From Caryophanales bacterium (GTDB taxonomy: Bacteria > Bacillota_I > Bacilli_A > RF39 > UBA660): a stretch of 29,869 bases of DNA. Made by a program: the position numbers and the translations under genes. Under the pieces are notes generated by a model that was not told the DNA's origin, did not search any database, and was given only the letters and a program-made list of their open reading frames with translations. The stretch is taken from NCBI GenBank assembly GCA_016291895.1, contig JAEEZO010000039.1:1-29869 (forward strand), written 5' to 3'. Positions 1 through 8,111 of the stretch are shown piece by piece (position 1 is the first letter of the stretch; each line of letters starts with the position of its first letter).

Positions 1-3
1 AGT

Positions 4-783
4 ATGGTGCGTGATATAAGAGATAAAATAAGTGTTGAAAAGAAATTTAAAACTAGTATATATCATGGTCTTAGAAGAGATGGTTCACAATTTATTGTTT
101 TCTCTATAGGAACTTTTCAAAGAAATGGTGTTACATATTATAGTTACTTTTATCAACCAGTTATTAATGGTCGAAAAGGCCCAATATCTATCCTTTATGG
201 AAAATACAATATTGCTCTATTATTAGATGATATTGTTTGGAGTAGAAATTATAATCGAAGTGAAAAAGACGCTGTTGATAACATTTTGTTCTCAGAAGCA
301 AATATTAGACAATCTGATTATATTGGTGATGTAAGAGATCGATATGGCCATATAGTATCATCAATAGGAGAAATTCCTAAGAGTCAATATGAGCTTGATA
401 TGGTTAAAGGTATTTCTAAAAAAGCATATATGAGAAGTGATGGTAGTCGTTTTTGTATTAGACCAGCAGGACAAGTAAGATATTTTAATTCTAATGGTCG
501 ACAAATTCCAATCTACACTTATGTTATTTATGAAAGTCTTTATGAAAGAGGAGAAGAAGCCGTTAAAGTTAATACCGTATATTCAGAAATGGATTTATTT
601 CATGATACTAGAGATAGTTTAATTGCAAATTTATTGACAAGATCATATCTTGATAGAAGAATAAGAGATGGTGGCGGCTATATCGGTTTTGTTGATTCTA
701 ATGGGGATGTTATTACTCATCCATTTATTGCTCAAAACTTTAATACAGGTACAAGAATTGATTCTACTAGTTATGGAAAATAA
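4..783 (+). CDS. Uncharacterised protein with two tandem ~120-residue repeats (5' end may lie outside the window)
   Basis: The reading frame is open to the window edge, so the ATG at 4 may be internal and no ribosome binding site can be judged. I do not recognise the family. The protein is an internal duplication: RRDGSQF at residues 24-30 matches RSDGSRF at 144-150, and YIGDV at 106 matches YIGFV at 226. Both pairs are offset by exactly 120 residues, so two copies cover about 17-128 and 137-248. Each copy is rich in Tyr, Ile and Arg, alternates hydrophobic residues in a beta-strand style, and lacks membrane segments or a signal peptide. It ends at a strong terminator and so is transcribed apart from the next gene. 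It sits beside other large uncharacterised proteins, which suggests an accessory locus. Function unknown. Confidence 0.75.
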   Translation: MVRDIRDKISVEKKFKTSIYHGLRRDGSQFIVFSIGTFQRNGVTYYSYFYQPVINGRKGPISILYGKYNIALLLDDIVWSRNYNRSEKDAVDNILFSEANIRQSDYIGDVRDRYGHIVSSIGEIPKSQYELDMVKGISKKAYMRSDGSRFCIRPAGQVRYFNSNGRQIPIYTYVIYESLYERGEEAVKVNTVYSEMDLFHDTRDSLIANLLTRSYLDRRIRDGGGYIGFVDSNGDVITHPFIAQNFNTGTRIDSTSYGK

Positions 784-784
784 T

Positions 785-817
785 AAAAAATTAGTATAAT
801 ATATACTAATTTTTTTT
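785..817 (+). terminator. Rho-independent terminator after the repeat protein gene
   Basis: A perfect 14-bp inverted repeat (785-798 with 802-815, core ATTAGTATA/TATACTAAT) has a 3-base loop and ends in a T run to 817. It starts two bases after the stop codon. Because the stem begins with A residues it could also stop transcription from the other strand, but no gene is seen there. Confidence 0.85.
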
Positions 818-849
818 AATATGATAAAATGTATTATAGGTGATAATAG

Positions 850-3800
850 ATGAACTATAAGACTCAAAAATGGCAAATATTTGGTAAAAGGTTAAACGTT
901 CCAAAATATATAAGAAGGAGAGTTTATGAACATTCTTTAACATTTAAAGAATATGTTGAATATGGCCTTGATATTGATTCTAAAGTACCTATTGAATGTA
1001 TTGAACCAAATGATCGAAAGATTGTTGAAAGATTTGGTGTTCAAAAATGTAAAGATCTTGATTGGGAATTACTTGATTTTGATATTTATCTTAAAGATAT
1101 AAATATTCGTGACGTTTTATTAACAATAAGTCCTGATGTAGATGATATCAATCAAAAATTATATGAATTAATAGTTGATAGCATATCTCCTGAAAATTAT
1201 TCTTCTAGAATGAAAAAAATATATACTGATCGTTTTATGGAACCAAATGACTATGAAAATGATTATGAGAAAAATATGGCTTATCGTTTTAATGAAGGAA
1301 GATTAGGATTAGATCAAATAATTAAAAACTGGGAGTTATTTAAAGATAAAAATTTAAGTCTTTGCCTATCAAAAGATTATAGAAATACGGCTCATATTAC
1401 TAATGATGTTTTAAAAGAATTTGTATCATCATATGAATCTTTAATACCTTTAGTAATAGAAAGAGGTAATATTTATACATTCATTAGCGAAATAATGAAT
1501 CTTGAGCCAGAAGAAAGATTAAATTATATTAAAACTTTTACAGATAATCTTTTGAATGATAAAGATAATAGTTTAACGAACGATGAATATCGAGAAATCT
1601 TTAAATATTCTTCAATGAGAGATTATTTTGTTGAAATAAATTCAGATCGTGACTTAGATAGACTATTTGAAGAGTTGGAAGAATTACCAGAAGATTATAT
1701 CTATAATATTCCTTTTCCTATATCTGTTTTAGCGAATTATCACGTACTACGTTTTATTAATGAATATGGTTTAAAAAATATTGTTGATTTTGATAATGAA
1801 TGTGGACAATTCTTTTCAAAGAATGATTGTGAGATGCTTAAATTAACATATAATATGTACTTGCATTATCATCATGGAATAGAAGGAAGTAGTCTTTTTA
1901 TTAGAACTTCGACGATAGATGAAAATGGTAATTATATTGATTTCCCTTATACAAAAGATCAATTCTATGAAGTAATGAGAAGAATGATTTTATTTGGCCC
2001 AACAGATGGAACGATGAGAGATAAAGCTCCTGATTATCGAAGTATGGAAGGAGAATTCAGAACAAGAAATCAGGATCTATTTATAAGCCCCGATGCTCCA
2101 GAAGAATTACAGAAACTTTTTTATACTAAAGCTATAACACCAGGATTTATTACAGAGCATCCTGAGTATATTGAATATTTAAGAGGTAAATATTTAAGTT
2201 CATGTTTTGTACATAAAGAAATAGGAATATATAATGAAGCTGGTTATAAAGACTATGTTCTTTTCTATAAATATCTTGATGAAAAATTTGGCTTTGATGA
2301 AACAATGAAACTCATTGCCGAATATGGTGATATTTTAGATATTATTCATGATTGGAATATTATACAAAAATATAATTTAGATTTTGCTTTTCATGGTGAT
2401 GATGATATTTCCGAGTTTAGAAAGAAATTTAATGAACTTTTTGTAAAAGTATTTGTAAAAGAGAATATTGATTTCCCAAGATCTATTCCTCAAGGTTTAA
2501 AAGATAATTATCCTATGTATTTCTTACCTGATACTGCACCAGAAGAAATTAGAAATAAATTCTATAAGCGAGAATTAACCGTTCAAGACTTTGAGAATAG
2601 TAAAATAATTGATTATTTTGATAAAACAAATATTGTATATGGTTTTCCTTCTGATTATTTTTGGATGCGTCCATTATTTGAAAACACAAATAATATGAAG
2701 TTAGCGAATTTAAATCGTTTGAAAATAATGATTTCTTATAGCAAAATTCAAGATATTGAATTACAAAATACTTTTAAAGAATACATCGTATCTGCTGGTG
2801 ATGATATTGAAAAGATTGATTTTGATAATTTAGATTTTATAGCTACTGTTTTATCAAAATTATCATTATCTAATTCTAGTGAAATATATGCATTTAGAAA
2901 AGAACTTGCAACGCAAATATTAAATTCTGATAATCCTCTTGAAACACTATCAAAAATTGAAGATTTGTTTATAAGAAATAATATTCCTACTGTTGGAAAA
3001 ATATATTCATGTTTTGAAATATTACATCCTGATTTTAAAGGTTTTAATTTTGAAAATTCAATGATATCACCAGTTTTAAAGAAATCATCAAGAGTATCTA
3101 AAAAAGTAGTTGTATTTTCAGATTTAATTAAAGCAACATTTGGTTCAAATAACAGATCAGTAAATGCATATTTAAATAATATTGAATTTGGTTCTAAATT
3201 GTATGAAAGAATAAGAACTGGTGAACTTAATTATGATGCTTTAAGTGAGATAGAGAAGAGAGAATTAATTCTTTTCAGTAAACATTTAATAACTTTGTAT
3301 AATAATACCTTAATAGCTAAAAGATCTAATAATTTTTATGATTCCACTGGTGATGTAATTAAAGATATTTTAGAAGTTGCTAAGAGAATTTCTCCTAATG
3401 AAACTCTTGATTACAATATTGGTGATCGTATTATTAAAATGTTCTGCGGTTTTAGTGGTATTGAAACTCTTGAACAAGCTAAAGCTTATATTAGACAAAA
3501 AGTATCTATTGCTGATAAACGAAATAGAGAAGCAGGAACACATGACATGGTTTTAAAACAAGGGGATTATATCAAAGGTATTGGTAAGATTACTTATCTA
3601 AGAAATATCTTGCAAAATGGTAGTGTTGCCAAAGAATTCTTAGGTCCTAGTGCTGGTAGTGATGCTACACCTCTTGATACCGATTTATCAAAAGTATTAA
3701 TCAGTGGTTCAACAAGTGAAATGCTTGATAGTGTAGAAGCTAAAGGTTATGGTCCTATATGGTTTGTCCTAAAAAATAATGATCGTTTTGTAACCACTAG

Positions 3801-4989
3801 AACAATCGATGATGATTTAGATGTTCCAAGAGATTTATCTAAATTAGAAATCTTTTATACAGGAGCAGTAGGTAAAGGTCATTATGGAATAAGAACAGGT
3901 TTTGCCTCAAGTGAAATTGACTATATTGTTATGGAAAGTTATGATCCTCGTGTTGGTCTTGAAATAGCGATTAATGGATTCTATATTCCCGTTGCCAATA
4001 AAGAAGGTAAAATTATATTTACTCCAAATGATTATGACATGTTAAGAGCTAAAATGAGTGGATTATCATATTATGGTGAAAATGAATATCAATATTCAGA
4101 AAGTTTAGTTACTCCTGAGACAGAATTAATTGCATCCCAAATAGAGCAAAGTAATTATGAAACAAATATGAAACGATCAAAAATTAATGAAATAATCCAA
4201 AAAGCTTTGGAAGAAGTAGGACTTAATTTAAAAACTTCCATTGATGGTGACTTAACTCCAGGTTATGTTGAATTAATAGATACAGGTTCAACAGGACGTG
4301 GTACTAATAAACCAGGAGATGGTGATTTTGATTTCATGATGCGTCTTGATCGGGCAATTATGTCAAATCCAGCAAAATTAGATGCTTTAAAGCGAACTTT
4401 ATTAAGAAGTTTTGGTAAATCTGGAGCAGGTGAAATAACAGGTACTGGTGACTTTAGATTAAAAGGTGTTCAAATTGATGAAAAAACAGTTGTTGATATT
4501 GATATTACCTTTACAGAGAAAACAGATAAAGTAACCTATTCAACGGATATGGCTTTACAAGATCGTCTATTAACAATAAAAAGAAATGATCCAGAAAGAT
4601 ATAATTATGTTGTTGCCAATATTTTACTTGCTAAAAAAGTATTAAAAGCTGCTGGTGTTTATAAACCAAATCGAGGAGATACTCCTCAAGGTGGTTTAGG
4701 TGGTGTTGGTATCGAGAATTGGATATTACAAAATGGTGGATCATTTATTGATGCTGCAATAAGTTTCCTTGAAGCGAGTCAGGGAAGAAGCTTCCAAGAA
4801 TTTCAGCAAGTATATCGTATATGGGATTTTGGCGAAAATCATTTAGCTGAAAGACGTGGACAGTATTCTCATGATAATTTTGTAACTGGTAATATGAGTG
4901 AAGAAGGTTATAAAAAGATGTGTGAAGTTTTAACAAATTATTTAAAGTTATCATATCAAGGAGAAGATAGACACTCCGTTTCAATGTAA
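850..4989 (+). CDS. Giant protein with C-terminal class I (CCA-enzyme/OAS-like) nucleotidyltransferase domain
   Basis: A 1379-residue protein with start ATG at 850 after the ribosome binding site AGGTGAT (838-844); TATTAT at 832-837 may be its -10 box. The C-terminal part carries the polymerase-beta nucleotidyltransferase signature. It has Gly1146-Ser1147 in GSTGRGTN, Asp1159 and Asp1161 in DGDFDF, and a third acidic site Asp1216/Asp1218 in VDIDIT. A segment near 1281-1296 (GGLGGVGIENWILQNGGSF) resembles the helix that follows the core in archaeal CCA-adding enzymes and OAS-like proteins. Upstream, a conserved-looking block at 999-1055 (GHYGIRTGF, EIDYIV, GFYIPV) is of unknown fold. The N-terminal ~750 residues are helical and acidic and contain a repeated motif: PDAPEELQKLFY near 416 and PDTAPEEIRNKFY near 560. 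No signal peptide or membrane helix is seen. All metal ligands are present, so it is probably active, but the nucleotide and acceptor are unknown. It is far larger than a tRNA CCA enzyme or a bacterial CD-NTase. Confidence 0.85.
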   Translation: MNYKTQKWQIFGKRLNVPKYIRRRVYEHSLTFKEYVEYGLDIDSKVPIECIEPNDRKIVERFGVQKCKDLDWELLDFDIYLKDINIRDVLLTISPDVDDINQKLYELIVDSISPENYSSRMKKIYTDRFMEPNDYENDYEKNMAYRFNEGRLGLDQIIKNWELFKDKNLSLCLSKDYRNTAHITNDVLKEFVSSYESLIPLVIERGNIYTFISEIMNLEPEERLNYIKTFTDNLLNDKDNSLTNDEYREIFKYSSMRDYFVEINSDRDLDRLFEELEELPEDYIYNIPFPISVLANYHVLRFINEYGLKNIVDFDNECGQFFSKNDCEMLKLTYNMYLHYHHGIEGSSLFIRTSTIDENGNYIDFPYTKDQFYEVMRRMILFGPTDGTMRDKAPDYRSMEGEFRTRNQDLFISPDAPEELQKLFYTKAITPGFITEHPEYIEYLRGKYLSSCFVHKEIGIYNEAGYKDYVLFYKYLDEKFGFDETMKLIAEYGDILDIIHDWNIIQKYNLDFAFHGDDDISEFRKKFNELFVKVFVKENIDFPRSIPQGLKDNYPMYFLPDTAPEEIRNKFYKRELTVQDFENSKIIDYFDKTNIVYGFPSDYFWMRPLFENTNNMKLANLNRLKIMISYSKIQDIELQNTFKEYIVSAGDDIEKIDFDNLDFIATVLSKLSLSNSSEIYAFRKELATQILNSDNPLETLSKIEDLFIRNNIPTVGKIYSCFEILHPDFKGFNFENSMISPVLKKSSRVSKKVVVFSDLIKATFGSNNRSVNAYLNNIEFGSKLYERIRTGELNYDALSEIEKRELILFSKHLITLYNNTLIAKRSNNFYDSTGDVIKDILEVAKRISPNETLDYNIGDRIIKMFCGFSGIETLEQAKAYIRQKVSIADKRNREAGTHDMVLKQGDYIKGIGKITYLRNILQNGSVAKEFLGPSAGSDATPLDTDLSKVLISGSTSEMLDSVEAKGYGPIWFVLKNNDRFVTTRTIDDDLDVPRDLSKLEIFYTGAVGKGHYGIRTGFASSEIDYIVMESYDPRVGLEIAINGFYIPVANKEGKIIFTPNDYDMLRAKMSGLSYYGENEYQYSESLVTPETELIASQIEQSNYETNMKRSKINEIIQKALEEVGLNLKTSIDGDLTPGYVELIDTGSTGRGTNKPGDGDFDFMMRLDRAIMSNPAKLDALKRTLLRSFGKSGAGEITGTGDFRLKGVQIDEKTVVDIDITFTEKTDKVTYSTDMALQDRLLTIKRNDPERYNYVVANILLAKKVLKAAGVYKPNRGDTPQGGLGGVGIENWILQNGGSFIDAAISFLEASQGRSFQEFQQVYRIWDFGENHLAERRGQYSHDNFVTGNMSEEGYKKMCEVLTNYLKLSYQGEDRHSVSM

Positions 4990-4992
4990 AAT

Positions 4993-5022
4993 AAAAAGCG
5001 ATGAATTAATCATCGTTTTTTT
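4993..5022 (+). terminator. Rho-independent terminator after the nucleotidyltransferase gene
   Basis: Stem CGATGA (4999-5004) pairs with TCATCG (5010-5015) around a 5-base loop. It is extended by an A run on the left and a seven-T run (5016-5022) on the right. It separates this transcription unit from the next gene, 80 bases downstream. Confidence 0.8.
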
Positions 5023-5101
5023 ACATTTGACAATAATAAAAAAATGTAAAATGCATGATTATTGTCCTATCTGTGATATTATTATAATAGGAAGGTATAT
5101 G

Positions 5102-6997
5102 ATGGATAAATTAATTGATTTAACAGGTTTAAATGGTTTCAGATTAGAAGCTGCGATTAAGAAAAATTTAGATATGCTTTTAAGAATAAATCTTCATGAT
5201 TTTGTACTATATTTTAAAGAATTAATTACGGTAGATGTTAGTTATAGTCCTGAATATTCTAAATATGCAATGAACTATTATGGAGATGCAATTAAAGATT
5301 ATGATTTTATATCAAAGTATCCAGATGTTATATTTGAATCTTCCTATTTCTTAATTAATTTTCGAAAAGATTTTACTGCTATGATGAAAAATGTTCCTAT
5401 TGGACTTTATCAAGTAAATAAAAAAAAGTTTATGGATTTAGTAAAATCAGCAATAAATAGATGTGATAAATTATATTATGCAAAAGATATTCTTGATTAT
5501 TTTTATCAGAATACAGGTGATATTTATTTTAGACAAATATATGAGTTAATTAAAAGTAAAGAGCCTCATGACTTATCACAACATATTTTCGCCTTATTTG
5601 ATGATATTTCTAATTTAGAGGAAGTATCCAATAATTGGGAAAGATATTCTAAAGTTTATTTCACTAAGATTATAAATGGCAATGATATAAGAAAAACTAA
5701 AGAAGTTTTATGTTTAAAAATATATAACTGTAGTTTTGAGTCGATGAGTAAAAGATATTATCAATATATTATATCTAATCGTACAAGTGAACTTGATAAT
5801 ATGATACTTCTTTTCGAGAAAATTGTTGCTGCTCAAACGAAAGATGATTTATTGCAAATATATAATGATTCGGAACTATTAAGTGAAGAACAAAGAAAAG
5901 CAATTCAAGGTACGTTTGATGATATTGGAAACCAAATAGATATTGATTCAAAAAAAGGATTATCCGAGGTGTCAAGTTATCGTCCACCAGAAGAAACAAA
6001 GATTAAAACTGTTAATGGCGTAGGTGTGTTTGATATTAGTGAAACTGATTTTTCTTTAATAATTCACAATGTTTCAGCTGGATTAGGAAATAGTGAAATA
6101 ACTGATGCAGCAAGTGTTGATTTATCTATATGGGAAAGCCTTGAAACAACTGGTAGTATAACAATTTCGAGTTCAGAAATATCTAATAGTTTTTTGGGTC
6201 ATGTAACGCGAAAGCAAAATAATCGTACAGAAGTTATTTTTGCTTTTTCAGATATTCCTCCTGATGAGATATTAACTTCTGGAATACAGGATTTAGGCTT
6301 TAATACAGGAGTAGAAGATTATAGTAAAGTATCAAAAACTGATGGTTCTGGACAATGTTTTTTAGCTGAACAATTAATGACAAATTGTTTTGCGGACTAT
6401 AATGAGATTATTATTAATCGATTCACCGATAAATCTAAAGTAAAAAAAAGATTACCAAATTATATAGTTTGTTATGATGAAATAAACGAATTAAGTATGA
6501 GATATGCTGAACACTTCCATATACCAATTTTGTTTATTGATACTAAAAAATGTGCGTATCGAAATGCAGCTATAATAAAACAAAAACTTGATAATACAGT
6601 CGATCCATATAGCTTACTTAATAATATTAATGGTTTCTTCTCTTTCATTTGTGGTTTAAAGCATAACAGTGTTGTATTTGAAATTGCTGATAAAATTGAT
6701 TGGCAAGAAACAATGTTAAATGCAATTAATAATGTTATAAAACATGTTAAATCAATTAGTGATATGCGAAAACTACTGATGATTATAGATTATATATATG
6801 AAAATGTTCCAAAATATTTTCAAGGAATACTTAAGTCAACTAATAATTCTAATGAAAATTATAGTGCTATTACCGATAAGTTTGTAAATTTTCAACAAAA
6901 AATAGATATTGTTAGACGAAATATTCAAGCTAAATTAAAAGGTATTCCATTGGCTAATAATGATGTAATAGAAGAAAATAATGAAATAAGACGATAA
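5102..6997 (+). CDS. Uncharacterised 631-residue protein
   Basis: I place the start at the second of two adjacent ATGs (5099, 5102), because AGGAAGG at 5089-5095 is best spaced for 5102. An in-frame TTG at 5027 is part of the sequence TTGACA and is more likely a promoter element than a start. Residues 1-300 look all-helical. The middle (about 300-375) is Ser/Thr/Ile-rich with beta character. A C-terminal domain of about 380-510 contains YNEIIINRF, LPNYIVCYDE and HFHIPILFID. That order (an Glu-Ile strand, a hydrophobic strand ending in Val, then a [FH]xIP[IV] strand) loosely recalls the EIDYIV...FYIPV block of the preceding giant protein, but the similarity is weak and by eye. The last ~120 residues are helical and charged. 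No signal peptide, membrane segment or catalytic motif is recognised. It is transcribed separately from the gene upstream. Function unknown. Confidence 0.75.
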   Translation: MDKLIDLTGLNGFRLEAAIKKNLDMLLRINLHDFVLYFKELITVDVSYSPEYSKYAMNYYGDAIKDYDFISKYPDVIFESSYFLINFRKDFTAMMKNVPIGLYQVNKKKFMDLVKSAINRCDKLYYAKDILDYFYQNTGDIYFRQIYELIKSKEPHDLSQHIFALFDDISNLEEVSNNWERYSKVYFTKIINGNDIRKTKEVLCLKIYNCSFESMSKRYYQYIISNRTSELDNMILLFEKIVAAQTKDDLLQIYNDSELLSEEQRKAIQGTFDDIGNQIDIDSKKGLSEVSSYRPPEETKIKTVNGVGVFDISETDFSLIIHNVSAGLGNSEITDAASVDLSIWESLETTGSITISSSEISNSFLGHVTRKQNNRTEVIFAFSDIPPDEILTSGIQDLGFNTGVEDYSKVSKTDGSGQCFLAEQLMTNCFADYNEIIINRFTDKSKVKKRLPNYIVCYDEINELSMRYAEHFHIPILFIDTKKCAYRNAAIIKQKLDNTVDPYSLLNNINGFFSFICGLKHNSVVFEIADKIDWQETMLNAINNVIKHVKSISDMRKLLMIIDYIYENVPKYFQGILKSTNNSNENYSAITDKFVNFQQKIDIVRRNIQAKLKGIPLANNDVIEENNEIRR

Positions 6998-7085
6998 ATG
7001 ATAATAGAAATGATAAAGTGATATGTAGAATTTTGTATAAAAAAATAATTGTATTACTTTAATCATTTTTATTTATTATCATATC

Positions 7086-7114
7086 TTGTAGTTATAATGG
7101 TTCTCGTATATAAT
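7086..7114 (+). promoter_or_regulatory. Probable sigma-A promoter for the small frameshift gene
   Basis: TTGTAG (7086-7091) and a perfect TATAAT (7109-7114) are separated by 17 bases, followed by GTGAGG and the ATG at 7135. A second TATAAT lies at 7093-7098, so the exact start point is uncertain. The rest of the 137-base gap after the 631-residue gene holds only an imperfect inverted repeat (about 7010-7026 with 7051-7067), which might be a weak terminator. Confidence 0.55.
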
Positions 7115-7134
7115 ACTCACTTGTGAGGTTTTGA

Positions 7135-7524
7135 ATGAAAGAAATAATCGTTGACCGAAATGGTAAAAAGGGTATATTTTCTACATATTATGTAATGAAT
7201 GATAACTTTTTATTTAGTACTAAAGATTTTAATATAGAAGACAATTTTGAAGAATGTTTTTACATAATAAAATTAGGATCAAATGTTCATCCTAGAATAT
7301 ACTATAGTGAAAAGAAAAATAATGAGTGGGTTAAGAATAAAGAATTTATTGGTGATTTTTATTCCCTTATGGATTTTATTGTTGATAACAAATCTAGTAT
7401 CTTTTGTATAAGAGGTTTTAGTAGAGCAGTTATGGGAAGATTCATGCTTATTCTTAATAATCTAAAGGGTACAAATATTCAACCAATTAGATTTGCTAAT
7501 GTTATGATAGAATCAAAAAATTAA
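7135..7524 (+). CDS. Small uncharacterised protein, possible 0-frame product of a -1 frameshift gene
   Basis: A 129-residue protein with ribosome binding site GTGAGG at 7124-7129. The sequence is Phe/Tyr/Asn-rich with no signal peptide, membrane helix or recognised motif; it looks like a small mixed alpha/beta domain. Its last codons are TCA AAA AAT TAA. This places the heptamer A-AAA-AAT (7515-7521) in the correct phase for -1 slippage directly before the stop, and the -1 frame stays open for another 43 codons to 7652. The full product may therefore be 172 residues. The alternative is that an indel in the six-A run broke a once longer gene. Function unknown. Confidence 0.65.
   Translation: MKEIIVDRNGKKGIFSTYYVMNDNFLFSTKDFNIEDNFEECFYIIKLGSNVHPRIYYSEKKNNEWVKNKEFIGDFYSLMDFIVDNKSSIFCIRGFSRAVMGRFMLILNNLKGTNIQPIRFANVMIESKN
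7515..7521 (+). other. Candidate -1 ribosomal slippery heptamer
   Basis: A AAA AAT in the X XXY YYZ phase relative to the upstream frame, with the 0-frame stop TAA immediately after (7522-7524). No strong stimulatory hairpin is evident just downstream, which weakens the case for programmed slippage. Confidence 0.4.
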
Positions 7525-7652
7525 ATCAACAATTAGAACAAATGGATGAAACAACAACTGAAGATTATATGAGGACAGCAAATAGTGTTGTTGGTGAAGA
7601 AAGACATAAGACTCGTCAAAGAGTTATAAAAATGAAAAAAAGAGTTAAGTAA
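7518..7652 (+). CDS. -1 frame continuation (43 codons after slippage) of the preceding small gene
   Basis: Read in the -1 frame from the slippery site, translation would continue as LNQQLEQMDETTTEDYM and end in a basic tail, KMKKRVK, at TAA 7650-7652. The only ATG near its beginning (7542) lacks a ribosome binding site: the preceding bases are AT-rich with no purine GG core. Independent translation is thus unlikely. The peptide is helical and charged, as expected for a C-terminal extension, and the terminator that follows at 7672 fits the end of a gene. It could equally be the detached end of a broken gene. Confidence 0.4.
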   Translation, partial: KLNQQLEQMDETTTEDYMRTANSVVGEERHKTRQRVIKMKKRVK

Positions 7653-7671
7653 GAAAAGTAATTAATTAAAG

Positions 7672-7706
7672 AAAAAAGACGAGATAAATAAATCTCGTCT
7701 TTTTTA
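7672..7706 (+). terminator. Rho-independent terminator after the frameshift gene
   Basis: GACGAGAT (7678-7685) pairs with ATCTCGTC (7692-7699) around a 6-base loop, preceded by six A and followed by six T (7700-7705). The stem is symmetrical enough to work in both directions. Confidence 0.88.
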
Positions 7707-7736
7707 CTAGATTTTTATAATAATATTTATAACAAT

Positions 7737-7764
7737 AAAAAAACCTAACATTTGTTTTGTTAGG
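7737..7764 (-). terminator. Terminator of the minus-strand tRNA operon
   Basis: CCTAACA (7744-7750) pairs with TGTTAGG (7758-7764). On the minus strand the hairpin is followed by a T run, given by the A run at 7737-7743. It lies 11 bases beyond the 3' end of tRNA-Gly. Confidence 0.8.
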
Positions 7765-7775
7765 GTAAATATCAA

Positions 7776-7850
7776 TGGAGCAGATGACGGGAATCGAACC
7801 CGCGTCCTAGCCTTGGCAAGGCCATATTCGAGCCACTAAACTACATCTGC
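7776..7850 (-). tRNA. tRNA-Gly (anticodon GCC)
   Basis: On the minus strand, acceptor GCAGATG pairs with CATCTGC, the discriminator is T and CCA is encoded. The anticodon arm is TGGCC-TTGCCAA-GGCTA with anticodon GCC, and the T arm is GCGGG-TTCGATT-CCCGT. It is the second gene of a two-tRNA operon, 18 bases after tRNA-Cys. Confidence 0.95.
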
Positions 7851-7868
7851 ATAATAATAATTAAAAAA

Positions 7869-7942
7869 TGGAGGGGCCAGACGGATTTGAACCGCCGCTC
7901 AGGGAGTTGCAGTCCCATGCCTTACCGCTTGGCTATGACCCC
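7869..7942 (-). tRNA. tRNA-Cys (anticodon GCA)
   Basis: On the minus strand, acceptor GGGGTCA pairs with TGGCCCC (one G-T pair), the discriminator is T and CCA is encoded. The anticodon loop CTGCAAC carries GCA, and the T arm GGCGG-TTCAAAT-CCGTC is intact. The outermost anticodon-stem pair is T-T. It is the first gene of the operon. Confidence 0.95.
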
Positions 7943-7955
7943 ATTCGCTTAATTA

Positions 7956-7984
7956 ATTATAGCAAAGCATATATGTAAAATCAA
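7956..7984 (-). promoter_or_regulatory. Promoter of the tRNA-Cys/tRNA-Gly operon
   Basis: On the minus strand, TTGATT (7984-7979) and a perfect TATAAT (7961-7956) are 17 bases apart, ending 14 bases before the 5' end of tRNA-Cys. This is near-consensus, as expected for stable RNA. Confidence 0.85.
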
Positions 7985-8054
7985 GTGTTTTTTGTCAAAA
8001 AAAATCAATAAAAAAATACGCAAAAATTTCGTTGTAAATTATCATGTAAATTAA

Positions 8055-8083
8055 TTGTTTTTTAATAGAGTGATACCTATAAT
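8055..8083 (+). promoter_or_regulatory. Sigma-A promoter of lon
   Basis: TTGTTT (8055-8060) and TATAAT (8078-8083) are 17 bases apart, 28 bases before the lon start codon. No CIRCE-type heat-shock inverted repeat is visible here. Confidence 0.75.
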
Positions 8084-8111
8084 AACGTCTTGTAACGAGA
8101 GGAGTGATATT

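Noticed and set aside
643..876. Minus-strand open frame across the first intergenic region
   Set aside because: It spans a perfect terminator and the ends of two plus-strand genes, with no binding site.
850..6997. A CBASS-type cyclic nucleotide anti-phage operon
   Set aside because: The nucleotidyltransferase is far larger than a CD-NTase, a terminator separates it from the next gene, and no known effector, Cap2/Cap3 or nuclease domain is seen.
7542..7652. An independent 36-codon gene starting at ATG 7542
   Set aside because: There is no ribosome binding site and the frame is open upstream back to the slippery site, so it is better seen as a continuation or remnant.
7985..8111. CIRCE or similar heat-shock operator ahead of lon
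   Set aside because: No TTAGCACTC/GAGTGCTAA-type inverted repeat is present; only a normal promoter is seen.
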